This document shows, piece after piece, positions 12,601-23,175 of a DNA stretch of 64,000 bases. The DNA is taken from the NCBI RefSeq assembly GCF_964340395.1, contig NC_135560.1:20182675-20246674 (forward strand), read 5' to 3'. A model generated the notes under the pieces. That model had not been told where the DNA came from, made no database searches, and worked only from the letters and a program-made list of their open reading frames with translations. A program made the translations under genes and the position numbers. Source of the stretch: Glandiceps talaboti. Lineage: Eukaryota > Hemichordata > Enteropneusta > Spengelidae. How positions within the stretch are numbered: the first letter of the stretch is position 1; the number at the start of each line of letters is the position of its first letter.

Positions 12601-13230
12601 TTACCCCAACCAAGGCTTCTGAAATGATCAAGAATAAGATGAAACATGTCTTTTTTTATCGTCATCAGTTTTTCCAAAATATCAAAGATCCGAAATATTT
12701 TTGTTCTTAAAGCATTTTACCAGAAATCTTAGTAAGCGGGGGATTTGTTTATTTCACCTGATGACAGTTCTGGAGCTAATGTTGGTAAAATTGACGAACA
12801 GTGGAGACTGACTTAAAATTAAAGCTAATTCTAGACTTGTGAAACTCAGTGTCCTTCTAATTTTGTTTTCAATTATCTAATTTAGTTTAATGTGTCTTTA
12901 ATGACATGTTGTTGTAAATTCCCATTCCCATGATACAGACAGGCATAGATCCACAAGAAATAACAGGAAGTATCATTAGTATTTTCTGACTTTTTCAAAC
13001 TGTAAGAAAAGCTAATAATTCTAACTCTCCATCCACAGGGAATGATGCAGGAAGCATTTACAACAGCTGCTGGTGTGTACAGAACTATTTATGAGAAAAC
13101 AGGCCTTGGATTTCAGACTCCAGAAGGTTACTTTGCGAAGTCAGAATACAGATCTGTTGGGTACATGAGGCCCTTGGCTATATGGGCTATGCAATATGCA
13201 CTTGAGAAATTTGGTCACCTGGAGAAATAG
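3452..13230 (+). CDS. GBA2: GBA2, non-lysosomal glucosylceramidase (GH116)
   Basis: GBA2 hydrolyses glucosylceramide to glucose and ceramide at the cytosolic face of ER/Golgi and plasma membranes (family knowledge). Sixteen exons: 3452-3615, 4192-4280, 5015-5130, 5718-5942, 6100-6348, 6762-6864, 7078-7231, 7952-8077, 8375-8541, 8952-9056, 9549-9656, 10384-10535, 10795-10901, 11706-11848, 12129-12436, 13039-13230. They join in frame to 835 aa with all GT-AG introns. The N-terminal beta domain covers about residues 20-400; the alpha-helical catalytic domain follows. Candidate catalytic residues are E464 in YLEG and D614 in QTFD; they are 150 apart, as are human E527 and D677. Compared with human (927 aa) it lacks about 75-90 N-terminal residues and the C-terminal tail beyond the last helix. 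The first in-frame ATG is 3452. Confidence 0.97.
4192..4280 (+). CDS. GBA2: GBA2 exon 2
   Basis: Acceptor ATGACAG, donor GTAAGT. Encodes [20 protein letters not shown] and CQQIYG, matching the human segment ending TPFIDM...RQIYG. Confidence 0.92.
4311..4343. repeat. (CCACC)n microsatellite
   Basis: Six CCACC/CCCAC units, 31 bp downstream of the GBA2 exon 2 donor. Confidence 0.95.
4594..4802. repeat. Compound tetranucleotide tract (AATC/GTCC/ATCC)
   Basis: (AATC)n, then (GTCC)n, then (ATCC)n, then (AATC)n again, in GBA2 intron 2. It gives spurious open frames of INQS/PSVRPS type. Confidence 0.97.
5015..5130 (+). CDS. GBA2: GBA2 exon 3
   Basis: Acceptor TTTCAG, donor GTAATT. Encodes the glycine-rich [15 protein letters not shown] and [13 protein letters not shown], a hallmark of the family. 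Confidence 0.96.
5360..5530 (+). repeat. Dispersed repeat, copy 1
   Basis: Shares GGATGG, CAGAAATCTGCCAAGCATGG, TGACAAGGA and CTTTCTCTATAGTGGGGA in order with 53310-53560. It lies in GBA2 intron 3 in the same orientation. Confidence 0.8.
5718..5942 (+). CDS. GBA2: GBA2 exon 4
   Basis: 75 whole codons. Encodes [36 protein letters not shown] and [28 protein letters not shown] is identical to human. Confidence 0.97.
6100..6348 (+). CDS. GBA2: GBA2 exon 5
   Basis: 83 whole codons, [20 protein letters not shown] through [10 protein letters not shown]. Acceptor TTTCTAG, donor GTGAGC. Confidence 0.95.
6762..6864 (+). CDS. GBA2: GBA2 exon 6
   Basis: Encodes [20 protein letters not shown] and [10 protein letters not shown]. 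Donor GTATGA; a G-rich run follows about 90 bp into the intron. Confidence 0.94.
6953..6990 (+). other. Potential G-quadruplex in GBA2 intron 6
   Basis: Six runs of three or more G separated by one to three bases, on the sense strand and therefore in the pre-mRNA. Confidence 0.7.
7078..7231 (+). CDS. GBA2: GBA2 exon 7
   Basis: Encodes [19 protein letters not shown] through [28 protein letters not shown] matches human LAWDMPRI. Confidence 0.95.
7284..7345 (+). repeat. Dispersed repeat, plus copy (inverse of 15355-15425)
   Basis: Contains AAGCTCAATGCTAAAA, ACTTTGAACTG and TATGTGTTATAAC; the reverse complement of 15355-15425 has the same words in order. Confidence 0.85.
7640..7765 (+). repeat. 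GTCTGGCAGAG-family repeat copy
   Basis: Reads CTCTGGCAGAGCAGAAG, AAGTTGG, GAACAAAAGAATAATTCC and TTATGGCC, the family core, in GBA2 intron 7. Confidence 0.7.
7952..8077 (+). CDS. GBA2: GBA2 exon 8
   Basis: Encodes [20 protein letters not shown] and [14 protein letters not shown]. Acceptor TGTACAG, donor GTGAGT. Confidence 0.95.
8375..8541 (+). CDS. GBA2: GBA2 exon 9 (nucleophile Glu464)
   Basis: Encodes [26 protein letters not shown] and [10 protein letters not shown]464 in YLEG corresponds by position and spacing to the human nucleophile E527; it is the last complete codon of the exon. Confidence 0.95.
8871..8905. repeat. (ATTAG)n microsatellite
   Basis: Seven ATTAG units shortly before GBA2 exon 10. 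It is not the telomeric hexamer. Confidence 0.95.
8952..9056 (+). CDS. GBA2: GBA2 exon 10
   Basis: Encodes [20 protein letters not shown] and [13 protein letters not shown]. Almost identical to human. Preceded by an (ATTAG)n run about 45 bp upstream. Confidence 0.96.
   Translation, partial: VMNIGCTIPMMFISMHRLLSLCYGLSYNLVYSMI
9549..9656 (+). CDS. GBA2: GBA2 exon 11
   Basis: Encodes [19 protein letters not shown], the basic run KKRKRK and [25 protein letters not shown] is the human match across the exon 11-12 junction. Confidence 0.95.
10384..10535 (+). CDS. GBA2: GBA2 exon 12
   Basis: Encodes [39 protein letters not shown] and [10 protein letters not shown]. Donor GTAAGT. Confidence 0.96.
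10795..10901 (+). CDS. GBA2: GBA2 exon 13 (acid/base Asp614)
   Basis: Encodes [20 protein letters not shown] and [16 protein letters not shown]614 in QTFD is exactly 150 residues after E464, the same spacing as the human catalytic pair. Confidence 0.95.
11706..11848 (+). CDS. GBA2: GBA2 exon 14
   Basis: Encodes [20 protein letters not shown] through [20 protein letters not shown] is identical to human. Confidence 0.96.
12129..12436 (+). CDS. GBA2: GBA2 exon 15
   Basis: The largest exon, residues about 670-772: [44 protein letters not shown] and LAATMIQE. Acceptor TTTTTTCAG, donor GTAGGG. Confidence 0.96.
13039..13230 (+). CDS. GBA2: GBA2 exon 16 and stop
   Basis: Encodes [29 protein letters not shown] and [18 protein letters not shown], ending HLEK and TAG at 13228-13230. 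The proline/lysine-rich human C-terminal extension is absent. Confidence 0.96.
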   Translation, partial: GMMQEAFTTAAGVYRTIYEKTGLGFQTPEGYFAKSEYRSVGYMRPLAIWAMQYALEKFGHLEK

Positions 13231-13531
13231 TTCAGGAATGCATGCCTTGTAAAGATGACTGGAAAATTACAGGGTTTGCCCCAGTCCAAAAGGAGTGCTG
13301 GCTAGTCATTGATATTCATAAAATCTTCTTAATATTCATGAGATATACAATGTATTGCTATCTATTCCTATCAAATCCATAATTTACAAGTTTTGATTGA
13401 TTAGAAGAATATTTGTAGGTTACATTTTCTGAGTATCGGTTGGTACCAACCAGCACTTAACAGACTAGGGAGATCCCTGTAAAACTATGACATGCAAATA
13501 CAACATAAAGTACATGTTAGGGCTTGAAATT
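13231..13531 (+). other. GBA2 3'UTR start
   Basis: Sequence following the GBA2 stop, with no ORF or repeat recognised. An AATAAA on this strand occurs only at 14779-14784, so the poly(A) site is uncertain. Confidence 0.5.
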
Positions 13532-14105
13532 TAGCAGTAGTCCACAGACTTCTAAACATAGTATGTAGAGTACCAAATTAGCAGTAGTCCATGGCACATA
13601 GACTTCTAAACACTGTATCTAGACTACCAAATTAGTAGTAGTCCAGGGCACATATACTAGTAAACATTGTATCTAGACTACTAAACATTGTATCTAGACT
13701 ACCAAATTAGTAGTAGTCCCGGACACATAGAATATAAACATGATATCTAGACTACTGTGGAGTCATGATGGGTGAATGGTTAGCGTGACCGGCTTGGAAT
13801 CTACAGGTTGCAGGTTCGAGCCCCGTCGCAGCCTGCTGTTTGTTTCTGAGTGGCTAAAGTCCTTGGGCAAAATTTGAACCACGACTGTGCCTCAGTCAAC
13901 CCAGCTGTATAATTGGGGACCTGGTAGGATGTAGGTTGCAATGTAAAGGCTTTAATCCTATGTGCTTAAATGGTTGCAATGGATTGTATGCTCCCCGGGG
14001 AGTTGAGGAAAACCAACATTATTATTATTATTACCAAATTAGTACTGTAGTAGTCCAGGACACATAGACTACTAGACATTGTATCTAGACTACCAAGTGT
14101 AGAAG
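13532..14105. repeat. ~53-bp tandem array interrupted by a SINE
   Basis: Units share AGTAGTCC, CACATAGACT, TAAACATTGTATCTAGACTA and CCAAATTAG. About five units lie in 13532-13755 and one more in 14034-14105, with the SINE between them. Confidence 0.8.
13757..14033 (+). mobile_element. tRNA-derived SINE
   Basis: The head has a Pol III A box TGGTTAGCGTG (13777-13787) and B box GGTTCGAGCCC (13813-13823). The body runs through TCCTTGGGCAAAATTTGAAC and ACCCAGCTGTATAATTGGG, and the 3' end is an ATT microsatellite (14016-14033). This head-body-short-repeat layout is typical of SINEs. It splits the surrounding tandem array, so it inserted later. Confidence 0.85.
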
Positions 14106-14778
14106 TTTGTTGTCTGATAGACCATTGTAGGAAATCAATAGAAATTGTAGCTGGAGTAGATCTATCAAACATAGAAGTTAAACATTAGTTCTGTATGTGT
14201 TTTGTAATTTAATGTGACTAATTAGTATTATCATAATTATTATAAGTGAAAATATATAATTATACAGTTTTGAATATATATAACTGCAAGTATATATAAA
14301 GTAATTCATTGATGTTTCTTGCCATAATGTTTATGTGAAGCAAAGCAAAGAGTCTAGATTTTGACTCAAGTTTAAATGTCGGATCAAATGCTCAGGGACC
14401 ACAACATGTTCTTTTTTGGAAATGCAAGATTTTGCTTTTAGATATGTATCAAAAACAGGATAGAAAAAGTTGTTTTATATATATCCTGTTTTCTGTTTGA
14501 TGATAAGCTTTTGATACTCTACACAAATTACCAAAGGTGAATACAAACTGAATATTCATTGAATTCATCATCTTTACATTCAAATCCCTCCATCACTGAT
14601 AGAGGAACTGTGATTTACGCCATTAGGGTTTCTCTCTCAGAGTTTTCAATATATACACTATCAGTCTCAGAGTTCACAATATTTGCACCATCAGGGTGTC
14701 TACCTAAAGTGATGGATTACTGCAATACAGTTTACTTGTGCCTTTCTCTTTTACTTAAAATGTGAGTGTACCTTTTGT

Positions 14779-14784
14779 AAATAA
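14779..14784 (+). terminator. Candidate GBA2 poly(A) signal
   Basis: AATAAA about 1.55 kb after the stop codon. It is the only clear hexamer on this strand that I noticed here; usage is inferred. Confidence 0.3.
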
Positions 14785-14963
14785 ATGGTGTACAGCATCA
14801 GCTACAAATGGCAAGACTGCCACCAGACGGAAGAACCAGTCACATATTTACATCAAAGGTCTTGGTTATAAGTCAAATCCAATGAAATGTGATGTATTGA
14901 ATTAAATTAAAGTTTACTACAGGTATATATCAACTGATTTAATGATACTGTAAAGTATATAAA

Positions 14964-15245
14964 TGGGTAAATTTGCATTAAAATTACACTTAAAATTAGA
15001 CTGTTTGCATTTTATGCACATATTTGCATACATGTGATATATTTGGGCATGTGTGTTACCAGGATATGTGTGTATACTTCTGTGAGTGGACAGCATATGA
15101 AGGTAATGTTAGATGGGTAGATTCGTAATAAAACTGCACTCGAATGAGATTCTTTGCATTTTATGCACATATTTGCATACATGTGATATGTTTGGGCATG
15201 TGACTGTTACCATATATGCATATGTGTGTTTCTGTGTGAGGTATT
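14964..15245. repeat. Two ~150-bp tandem copies
   Basis: Both copies share GGGTARATT, TTTGCATTTTATGCACATAT, TTGCATACATGTGATAT and TTTGGGCATGTG, with a period of about 151 bp. Confidence 0.85.
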
Positions 15246-15354
15246 GGCATTCTTGCTGTATATTATAGAAATCAACCAGGAATGTCTAAATGTAAACATC
15301 TATGAAAAATATGGACTAATGAAGATCACCAATTTGTAATTTTTTAAAACTAAA

Positions 15355-15425
15355 CATAATTAAATGCAATGATTTACAAAGGTTATAACACATAAACAGT
15401 TCAAAGTTTTAGCATTGAGCTTTTG
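15355..15425 (-). repeat. Dispersed repeat, minus copy (inverse of 7284-7345)
   Basis: Near-identical to the reverse complement of the segment in GBA2 intron 7; it abuts the 5' side of the second SINE body. Confidence 0.85.
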
Positions 15426-15464
15426 AGGTGTCTTGGTTGATGGTCCTCATCAGAATGACAAATT

Positions 15465-15610
15465 CCATCAAACAGATCATGACTGTGCCCCAGTTTAATA
15501 ACCCAGCTGTATATAGGGACCTTGAAGGATAGAGGTTGCTATTAAAAAGACTTAATCCTTTCGTCTTTAACACATGGATTGTATGCTCCCTAGGTAATAT
15601 AGAGTTATAA
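15465..15610 (+). mobile_element. Headless diverged copy of the SINE body
   Basis: Shares CATGACTGTGCCCCAGT/CACGACTGTGCCTCAGT, ACCCAGCTGTATA, GGACCT, CTTAATCCT and TGGATTGTATGCTCCC with 13880-14000. The tRNA-like head is missing. Confidence 0.75.
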
Positions 15611-17799
15611 CACATCATTTTCATATAGCCTTCAATGATTGGTTAGGATTGTGTCACATCATGGTATGGACTAGTGACCTCAATTTGCATGGAACATGCA
15701 CTAGTCATATTGTATTTTCCCTATGGCAATGTATCATTGGAGTCTTTCAAGTGATTTACTTTCACTATGGAAAGAATATGTGCCTGAGAATGTGATACAT
15801 TAATTGCCTAGTCTTATTCTAGTAATAGTAGATATCATAGAGGGGGAGGGGGGGGACAGTTGCTGTAAAACAACCCAGGAGGTAATAGATCTCTACTAAT
15901 GTCCTCATAGCCAACAATAAGTGTATATTGTTATGGTGTTATAGGTCTCTGTCTTGGGTAGTAATTGAAAAGAACTGATAGTTATAGTATGGGTCAGAGC
16001 CTATAATAGTGGTTTTCAGGACACTTTAGGGTAACTAGTCTGTTATTTTGTCCAAGGCGAAGTTGCACTCGTGGTTTAGAGTTTGCAGACGCTTTCTTTG
16101 TGTAAATAGTGTCCTGTTAAATCGTGGAACTGAGAGTACAGTTAAAATAATGGGGACAAGTTGGAGGGAGTATAAGTTATAAAATAACTTGCGTTATGAA
16201 GACCACAGTTTTTACATTGAATACGATGTACATTTATTGATGACATCATGTCTATACATAGGTTCTACCACTACATTTCATAACAGCACAATATGTTATA
16301 ATTATAACTAATCATCAAATACAATATGTCATTTTGAGATTCCATCTTGACCTCGGCCTCAACCGAAAATATTTTCCATTTACAAAAATATCAAAATGCT
16401 TTTCCAAACTGAAAGTAACAATTCATGAATATAAGGCATTCACCCAAAAGCCACATACAAAAAGTATTGTATTATTAGTAATGTACTTGGTAATTGTTCA
16501 GAACGCTTCACTCTGAAAAAAAAGACCCATACAGTTACTATGACTACAGAATGAAACTTTGTAGTGAAGACATATAAAAAACACTACGGTTAAATTGGTA
16601 TCAATATATTTGATTATATATATCTATGGTGTACTTTCTGAAACCTTGGCAATAATAATTAATGTAAATATTTTTTATGGATAAATTGTTAATACACATT
16701 ACATTTAAATATAAGGCTATGTGACCTGTCCTTTGAATAACTGTTTTAACCATGACAATTTTTGCACTTTTCTCAGTCTTTTTATGCTGGTTGAAAAAAA
16801 TCTGTCGGAAACGGCTGAAATGTGGTAAAATTCACTTACTTATCAATACATTTGACTTTACTATTTGGTGATGGAACCTAGCCAACATCTCTGGCTGCCT
16901 CTAACACTGAAATTAACTTAAAAAAACTTTTCTCCTTTAAACACTACTTATACGGACCAATTTACTTTTATGAAAAGTTTTCACAAAAATGAGCCTACAC
17001 TTGTGACAGAGCATAAATAGACAAAGTCACCATCTTTGAAAATAATTAACACAATGAGGCATCCCATTGGACATTGGATGATAGATAACAGCCAATCAGG
17101 TTAACTGGTCATGGTATAGTAACAAATGCAGCCATCTTATGAAGGCCTTCACAAGTAATGACACACAGATAGTATGGTTGGAATTCCATGATTATTCAAA
17201 ACAAATATACAATACGTATATATATTTCAGAATCCATTGTTACCATAAAAAAGTCTTGTGTATGAAGTAGGTGAATTTTACCCTCTACTTTTAACTTTTG
17301 AAATTTACTACAAAAGAATTACAATTTTTAGAGATGTATACAAGACACAAATGAAAATCATCGAACACATGTGGCATGAATTAAACAGTATATTAAAATT
17401 ACATTATTCAGAAACTTTATTTGTCTTACAGTGTATGTTCATTTCACTCAGTCAGATCTAGGAGCTATCAAACTTTAAAATATGTTGTTTTTTCCCCAAC
17501 AAATTAAATGTGGGATAAAAATTGGAACCATGGGATTTTTGCTGGTAAATACGAAGAGCAAATCTGAAATCAGGTTGCGTGAATAATTGAAGTCTGTCTT
17601 TGTCTACTGTAAGGCCTATAAACTATTCATAGCTTTACTTTATATCAGAATATATGTTTATGGAATCACCCTGTAGACATGATATATTACACTGGTGAGA
17701 GCACTTTCAACAAGCTAAGGCAAAAACAAACTAAAACTAGAATTTTGTAACATATTGACATTAACCTATCAGTTGACAATGATATGATTCATTTCACAG

Positions 17800-18030
17800 A
17801 AGAAGGACTCACAGTCTTTGGGAAGACCAATTCAGTGTTTTATTTGATGTAGGATTCCTGTGTACAGTATCAGAGCCTTCCAGTGTTTTATTTGATGTAG
17901 AATTCAGTGTACATGCAGTACAGTTTTTACACTACCTAAATTACAGGGTGATTATAACCACATCATCAAGGCACTCATATCGTTCATTATTTAATCCACT
18001 ACACGCCACAACAATAGTTTTAATTAACGA
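17800..18030 (+). repeat. Family E dispersed repeat, copy 1
   Basis: Shares CAGTGTTTTATTTGA and ATTACAGGGTGATTATA...CCACAT, AAGGCACT and CAACAATAGTTTTA with 34430-34610 and 45530-45680, same orientation. Confidence 0.65.
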
Positions 18031-18082
18031 CTGTAGTTTTATGAAACTGGGGATGTCACGATCTTAGTTGGTAGTGATAAGT

Positions 18083-18084
<2 letters not shown>

Positions 18085-18126
<42 letters not shown>
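18085..18126. repeat. (CA)n microsatellite
   Basis: About 21 uninterrupted CA dinucleotides. Confidence 0.98.
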
Positions 18127-18127
<1 letters not shown>

Positions 18128-20980
18128 CTAGAGTACATGTACCAGATTCCTAAAAAACTGAGAAAGACAACACAACTAATATTTCACATAGTCTTTCATA
18201 TCTATTTTACTTGATGTCTTTAGTGACATTGAAAGTGTGGTAATTGAATGACAACTGTTGACACAAAAATGGACACAGTTGATATAAAAGTCATCAATGA
18301 AATCATCGTGTCTCTATTTCTTTAAGACAGTCAAACTTACATAAGTGTAGACCCTTTGCTTGGTTGATTTTGGGTTATGTTCTTTCAACACTTGCTTTGA
18401 CATTGCCTGATGTTTTGCAACTCAAACTTATGATTTCACATAAATGAAAGCTAAACCAATAATACATACATCTACTAAGTCCACAAAATAGTTTCCTTTG
18501 TGATACTGGCTGGCCGTATGAACTGAAGTGTTCAACTCCATTCCTATCACATGGTGTCATTGCTAACATCATCTGACACAACAGGCAGATTTAAAACCTG
18601 TAAGAAGTTGTGGCTTGTTTTCTGGCTGACATTTTACTAAAAGTCAGCTCACATATCAAAGCAATTGTGGAAAGGACATAGCCAAATAGTCTATCGGCTA
18701 AACTTACACCATTTTCTATATGCAAACAATGATAATTATCACATCAGTACAGTACCTTACACTGTCCATCTATTCAGTCAACATTTCTGAGATATCTCCA
18801 ACTATAAAGTATAGCTAGAAGTAAAATATTACTATACAATGTCATGCAATTTGTGTTCTAGGACTCATAACACTGCATTACTGAGGGAAGACATTTCTTT
18901 TAAGCAATATATGAACTTTATAGCACCCTGATCACTTTACTTTTATATTTACACAGAAATAAAATGCACCTTTCAAATAAACAGCTCCCTCTGCCAATGG
19001 TGTATGGTGAGTATAAAGGAAGAAAAGAAAATGCATTTCACAAGTAAGTGACACACAGTAGAAGTGAAACTTAGATAAGGAAATGATTCACTTTTCCTAT
19101 TAATACTCTTAAACACACCACAGGAGGGTACACATATTTGAAATGTCTTGTTTGTTTTTCAGGAAAACTTTTGGCACTTTTGACAAAAAATATCATCATA
19201 ACTTATCATTTGAAAGACTGCTGTGACTATTCACAGAGGGTACACTGTGAATGTCAATTATATTCCAGGTTGTTTGCTCAAGTGCTGTTAATTGCATGAT
19301 AACAATCTACAATCATTCATTCATTTTCCAAAGCCAGTCTAAGGAGCTCTAATTTATGCTTTTGAACATCAACTTCCCAAAGTTAGACTGAGGGTTCTAA
19401 TTTGTTTTCAAACATACTTCTCCAATTACTATCACAATTATTTGTAATTTCTACTTTCACATGGCAATTCCAATGAAGGGGTTCTACTTTATGCCTTCAC
19501 ACATGCACTTCTCATGACTAGACTAAGGGGTTCTTAGTGTCTTCATTCACAAATTCATAGCTAGACTAAAGGGGTTCTTAGTTTCTGCGTTCATACATTC
19601 ACATCACTTCTAAGCTACTACCACAGGTATATTGATTTCTGATACTAAATATTCACTATGACATGGCAGAAGTTAGTTGATTCAAATGAAATATTACAGT
19701 CACAAAAACATGGAACTTGTTAATTAATGAAGTACAAAACTTTTACTAATCACGTCATATATTCACAAACCACTTATAAGTCAGAATAGTGAAAGCTACT
19801 TCATTTGAAATCACTAACAGTATTTCAATACAAGTTTTGCCAATAAGACAATCCAGTCATTAATACCATAATAGGTGAAGGGAACAAGCGCAGGAAACAA
19901 AACAAACTTCCATGCAAATCTGATGCCATTATTCCACTTTTGTAGAATGTATACATTAACTTGAAATGAGACATGCAGAGAGATGACTTGTAGTCTATGA
20001 ACTAAAATAACATCTTGAGGTCTTTTGTGTTATCAGCAGTTTTGACTATTAAAATCATCACAACCTCAGATGTAACACTGAGATTTGTCTCATACTATCA
20101 CAGGAAGTTATCTGTTAAGCCAATACAAGTCGAGTCAGATCAATGTTGATGTATTGTGTATACATGTTGGATGTCAGATTTATTCCTCTTTATTACCAAT
20201 ACACATGTCACATCCTCTTCTATTCTAACACTTAACATACAATGCAGAATTACTTGCTGGGCAAATGCAAGTTTTGAAAATCGACTAATGCAGTAAAGCC
20301 AAAAGTTGCCATCTGCACATTTACCTGGTATTTGCTTATACCTCACTCTAATTCACTGAAACTTTTGTATAATTATGTAATTAACATTCAAAGCCTCCCT
20401 CTCATGTGTTAATCTAATTGGTCAGTAAACTTTCATCTGCAGCCTCAATATCATACATTAAACTGATTGGTTGCTTACTTGACATTCAGGGCCTTAATCT
20501 CATGCAATGATCTGATTGGACTACAACTCACATTTTACTTTCTAACTCTCATTAATTAATCAGATATATATTACTTGTTATCTACCAACTGGACTGGTCT
20601 CTGTTTGATATGGAACATTTGAAAATTTGTTTTCAAATTGTATAAAACTTAGAAACAGGCTTTTTATGGTTAAAAGTAGGCTTAGAGTTATACATCAACT
20701 TTAGCAATATCAGTCAACATTTCAAGGGGAGGCACGATGGTAGGAAAGAGATTCCATATTTCAAAAGAATCTCTAAAAGTCATTTATATGACATTTCATG
20801 ACAGTGCAGACACAATGACAGAATGCTGTACACCTAATATGTACAATTGTTAATCTAGACAGACATTCAAGTGTTACATCTAAAGACTTATGTAATTGTT
20901 ATAACTGTTGTAATATAAGCTGTTCAAGTTAACTTGAGCTATATGATTGGATATCAATACGATAGTTTATCGTCTGCACA

Positions 20981-21365
20981 TGCCATTCCATTATGCTCAC
21001 ATGGCATATATATGACAGCCACATTATGCTCACACAGTCAACACACGCCATTCCATTATGCTCACATGGCATATACATGACAGCCATATTATGCTCACAT
21101 GGTCAACACATGCCATTCCATTATGTTCACAAGGTATATACATGACAGCCACATAATGCTCACATGGTCAACACATGCCATTCCATTATGCTCACATGGC
21201 ATATACATGACAGCCACATAATGCTCACATGGTCAACACATGCCATTACATTATGCTCATATGGCATATACAAGCCACATAATGCTCACATGGTCAACAC
21301 ATGCCATTACATTATGCTCACATGGCATATACATGACAGCCACATTATGCTCACATGGTCGAATC
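20981..21365. repeat. 65-bp minisatellite, six copies
   Basis: Units start TGCCATTCCATTATG at 20981, 21046, 21111, 21176, 21241 and 21302; the fifth is four bases short. Each unit carries CTCACATGG-type words twice. Confidence 0.95.
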
Positions 21366-21798
21366 GACATTGTGTTCACATGGTCTCCTCAGACTGGTCT
21401 GAGCATGGTCACATGCCATCTTCATAACTCTCAGATGGCTTCAAATGCCATTCACACAATGCTCACCATCGTCACATCATCCACATAATGTCCACAATTG
21501 GGTCTACACATTGAGTGTAAGTGATATATTCCAGTTCATTTGCTGGTTCAAATTCATATTTGAAGGGTCTGCATCCCTATCTCACTGTTTCTTCTATCCA
21601 ATAGGACTTAATGCATACTTGGCATCACACAACTGTTTTTTACATTGTGTGTCATCATTTAAACTGTATCTTGTCAAATGGAGTCAGGCAGTTTACACCT
21701 TAGTTTAAAAAGCTTCAAATCTAAAGGCAGCAATCTGATGACCTTTGAACTTATTGCTTTATTAGGTTTTTCCAGGGAACTATAAATAAACATTGACA

Positions 21799-21800
<2 letters not shown>

Positions 21801-21849
<49 letters not shown>
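21801..21849. repeat. (CA)n microsatellite
   Basis: About 24 CA dinucleotides. Confidence 0.98.
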
Positions 21850-21852
<3 letters not shown>

Positions 21853-23002
21853 ACACATACATTGTAGACTGTTAAATTGTATTAAATATCACATTGATTG
21901 ATTTACAGTACCGTACAGTGCAGTTGTTATCAAATATACCTATTTTAAAACTACATCATTCTAGAATTGGTTGTTACAAGATATTCACAAGTCATGCTTC
22001 TCCTATATTGTACGTATCTTGCTTCACACATTACTTTTTTGGACAGACACAGTACATGTAACTAATTTCTCACATTGAAAACTTCAGTAATCAAGTGTAC
22101 TCAGTTAATTATATATAGCAACATGTGAGCATTACAGGACACTCTAATTTGCCATCAACTATTTATGAAAATATGCATATATTACAACTCATAAGAGTAC
22201 ATGGATTCTATAACTTACTGCCATACCTGGTTGGCAATGTCTTTCAAATAACATTGTTTAGATCTAAACTGCACTGTTCTTCCTGAATAAAGTAACAAGC
22301 CCATGTGTACTTTCTGAGCATTCTCTCAAATTAAATGAACACATATTCCAAACTACTTTTGATTAAAACAGCTACTTGAAGGTGTAGCAGTCTCAGCCTT
22401 TTTGAGAAAACATTCTAGAGAGAACATACGGCTTACTCTTACTGACCTTGACACTTGTGAATTGTGACTCCCAATACCTAAACACCAGTATACATAATTA
22501 TGTATGTTTTTTATGCAATTCACCTAGACAACCACAAAGTTGGTGTTATTTCAATTTGTACCACCCGAGTAAAGTCATTTCTATGTGCTATACTTATATA
22601 GAATTCATAATAGATGAAAGATAAGCTTCAATTACTTCCATTGTAAGTATAGTATGTAGTGTCTCTAAATTAATCAATCTGTATAGTGTTACCATTACAA
22701 AGCAAGTAAGACAAGATATTAAAAATTGTCTAGATCTCATGTACAGTTACATAAAATCACAGCTGTGATGCTGTCACTCACTTGATGCAGACTGTAGACT
22801 GTATGTTACGTTGCTCTGCCCTCAACAGTCTTTGTGAGGCATGGCATAATTACAGACTACGCACATTGTAATCAGTAAGCTTTTGGTCAGCTGGTAACAT
22901 TATTTACAAACTAACCAAGGTAGATGGACACCGTTCTAGGCTTATTGAAATGCTGTTATTTTACACCTGATACGAACGTTATAAATGGCTAGTATTATGA
23001 GG

Positions 23003-23175
23003 TACATAGTGGAATTGCTTTACTTGAGTGTTATAGATTGTAATGTGACACAGTGGAATTGCTTTACTTGGGTGTTACAGGTTGTAATGAAGCATACCGT
23101 GGAATTGCTTTACTTGGTGTTACAGGTTGTATATGGAACAGTGGAATGGATTTACATGGGTGTTACAGGTTGTTA
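23003..23175. repeat. ~46-bp tandem repeat, four copies
   Basis: Units share GTGGAATTGCTTTACTTG and GTGTTACAGGTTGTA, with small indels. Confidence 0.9.

Larger units (their letters stand above)
3616..13038 (+). other. GBA2 introns 1-15
   Basis: Fifteen introns of 157-804 bp. Contents that can be named: CCACC repeats at 4311-4343, a long mixed tetranucleotide tract at 4594-4802, a repeat shared with 53310-53560 at 5360-5530, a G-rich tract at 6953-6990, a repeat shared with 15355-15425 at 7284-7345, a GTCTGGCAGAG family copy at 7640-7765 and ATTAG repeats at 8871-8905. No nested gene was seen. Confidence 0.7.
15611..20980. other. Intergenic / possible PTPN9 3'UTR
   Basis: No coding sequence recognised on either strand. 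It contains a G-rich tract at 15840-15855, a (CA)n tract at 18085-18126, and a family E copy at 17800-18030. PTPN9 reads toward this region, so part may be its 3'UTR; TTTATT (AATAAA on the minus strand) occurs at several places, including near 16241. Confidence 0.5.

Noticed and set aside
13757-13835. Functional tRNA gene
   Set aside because: A and B boxes are present but no acceptor stem pairs well, and a SINE body follows directly.
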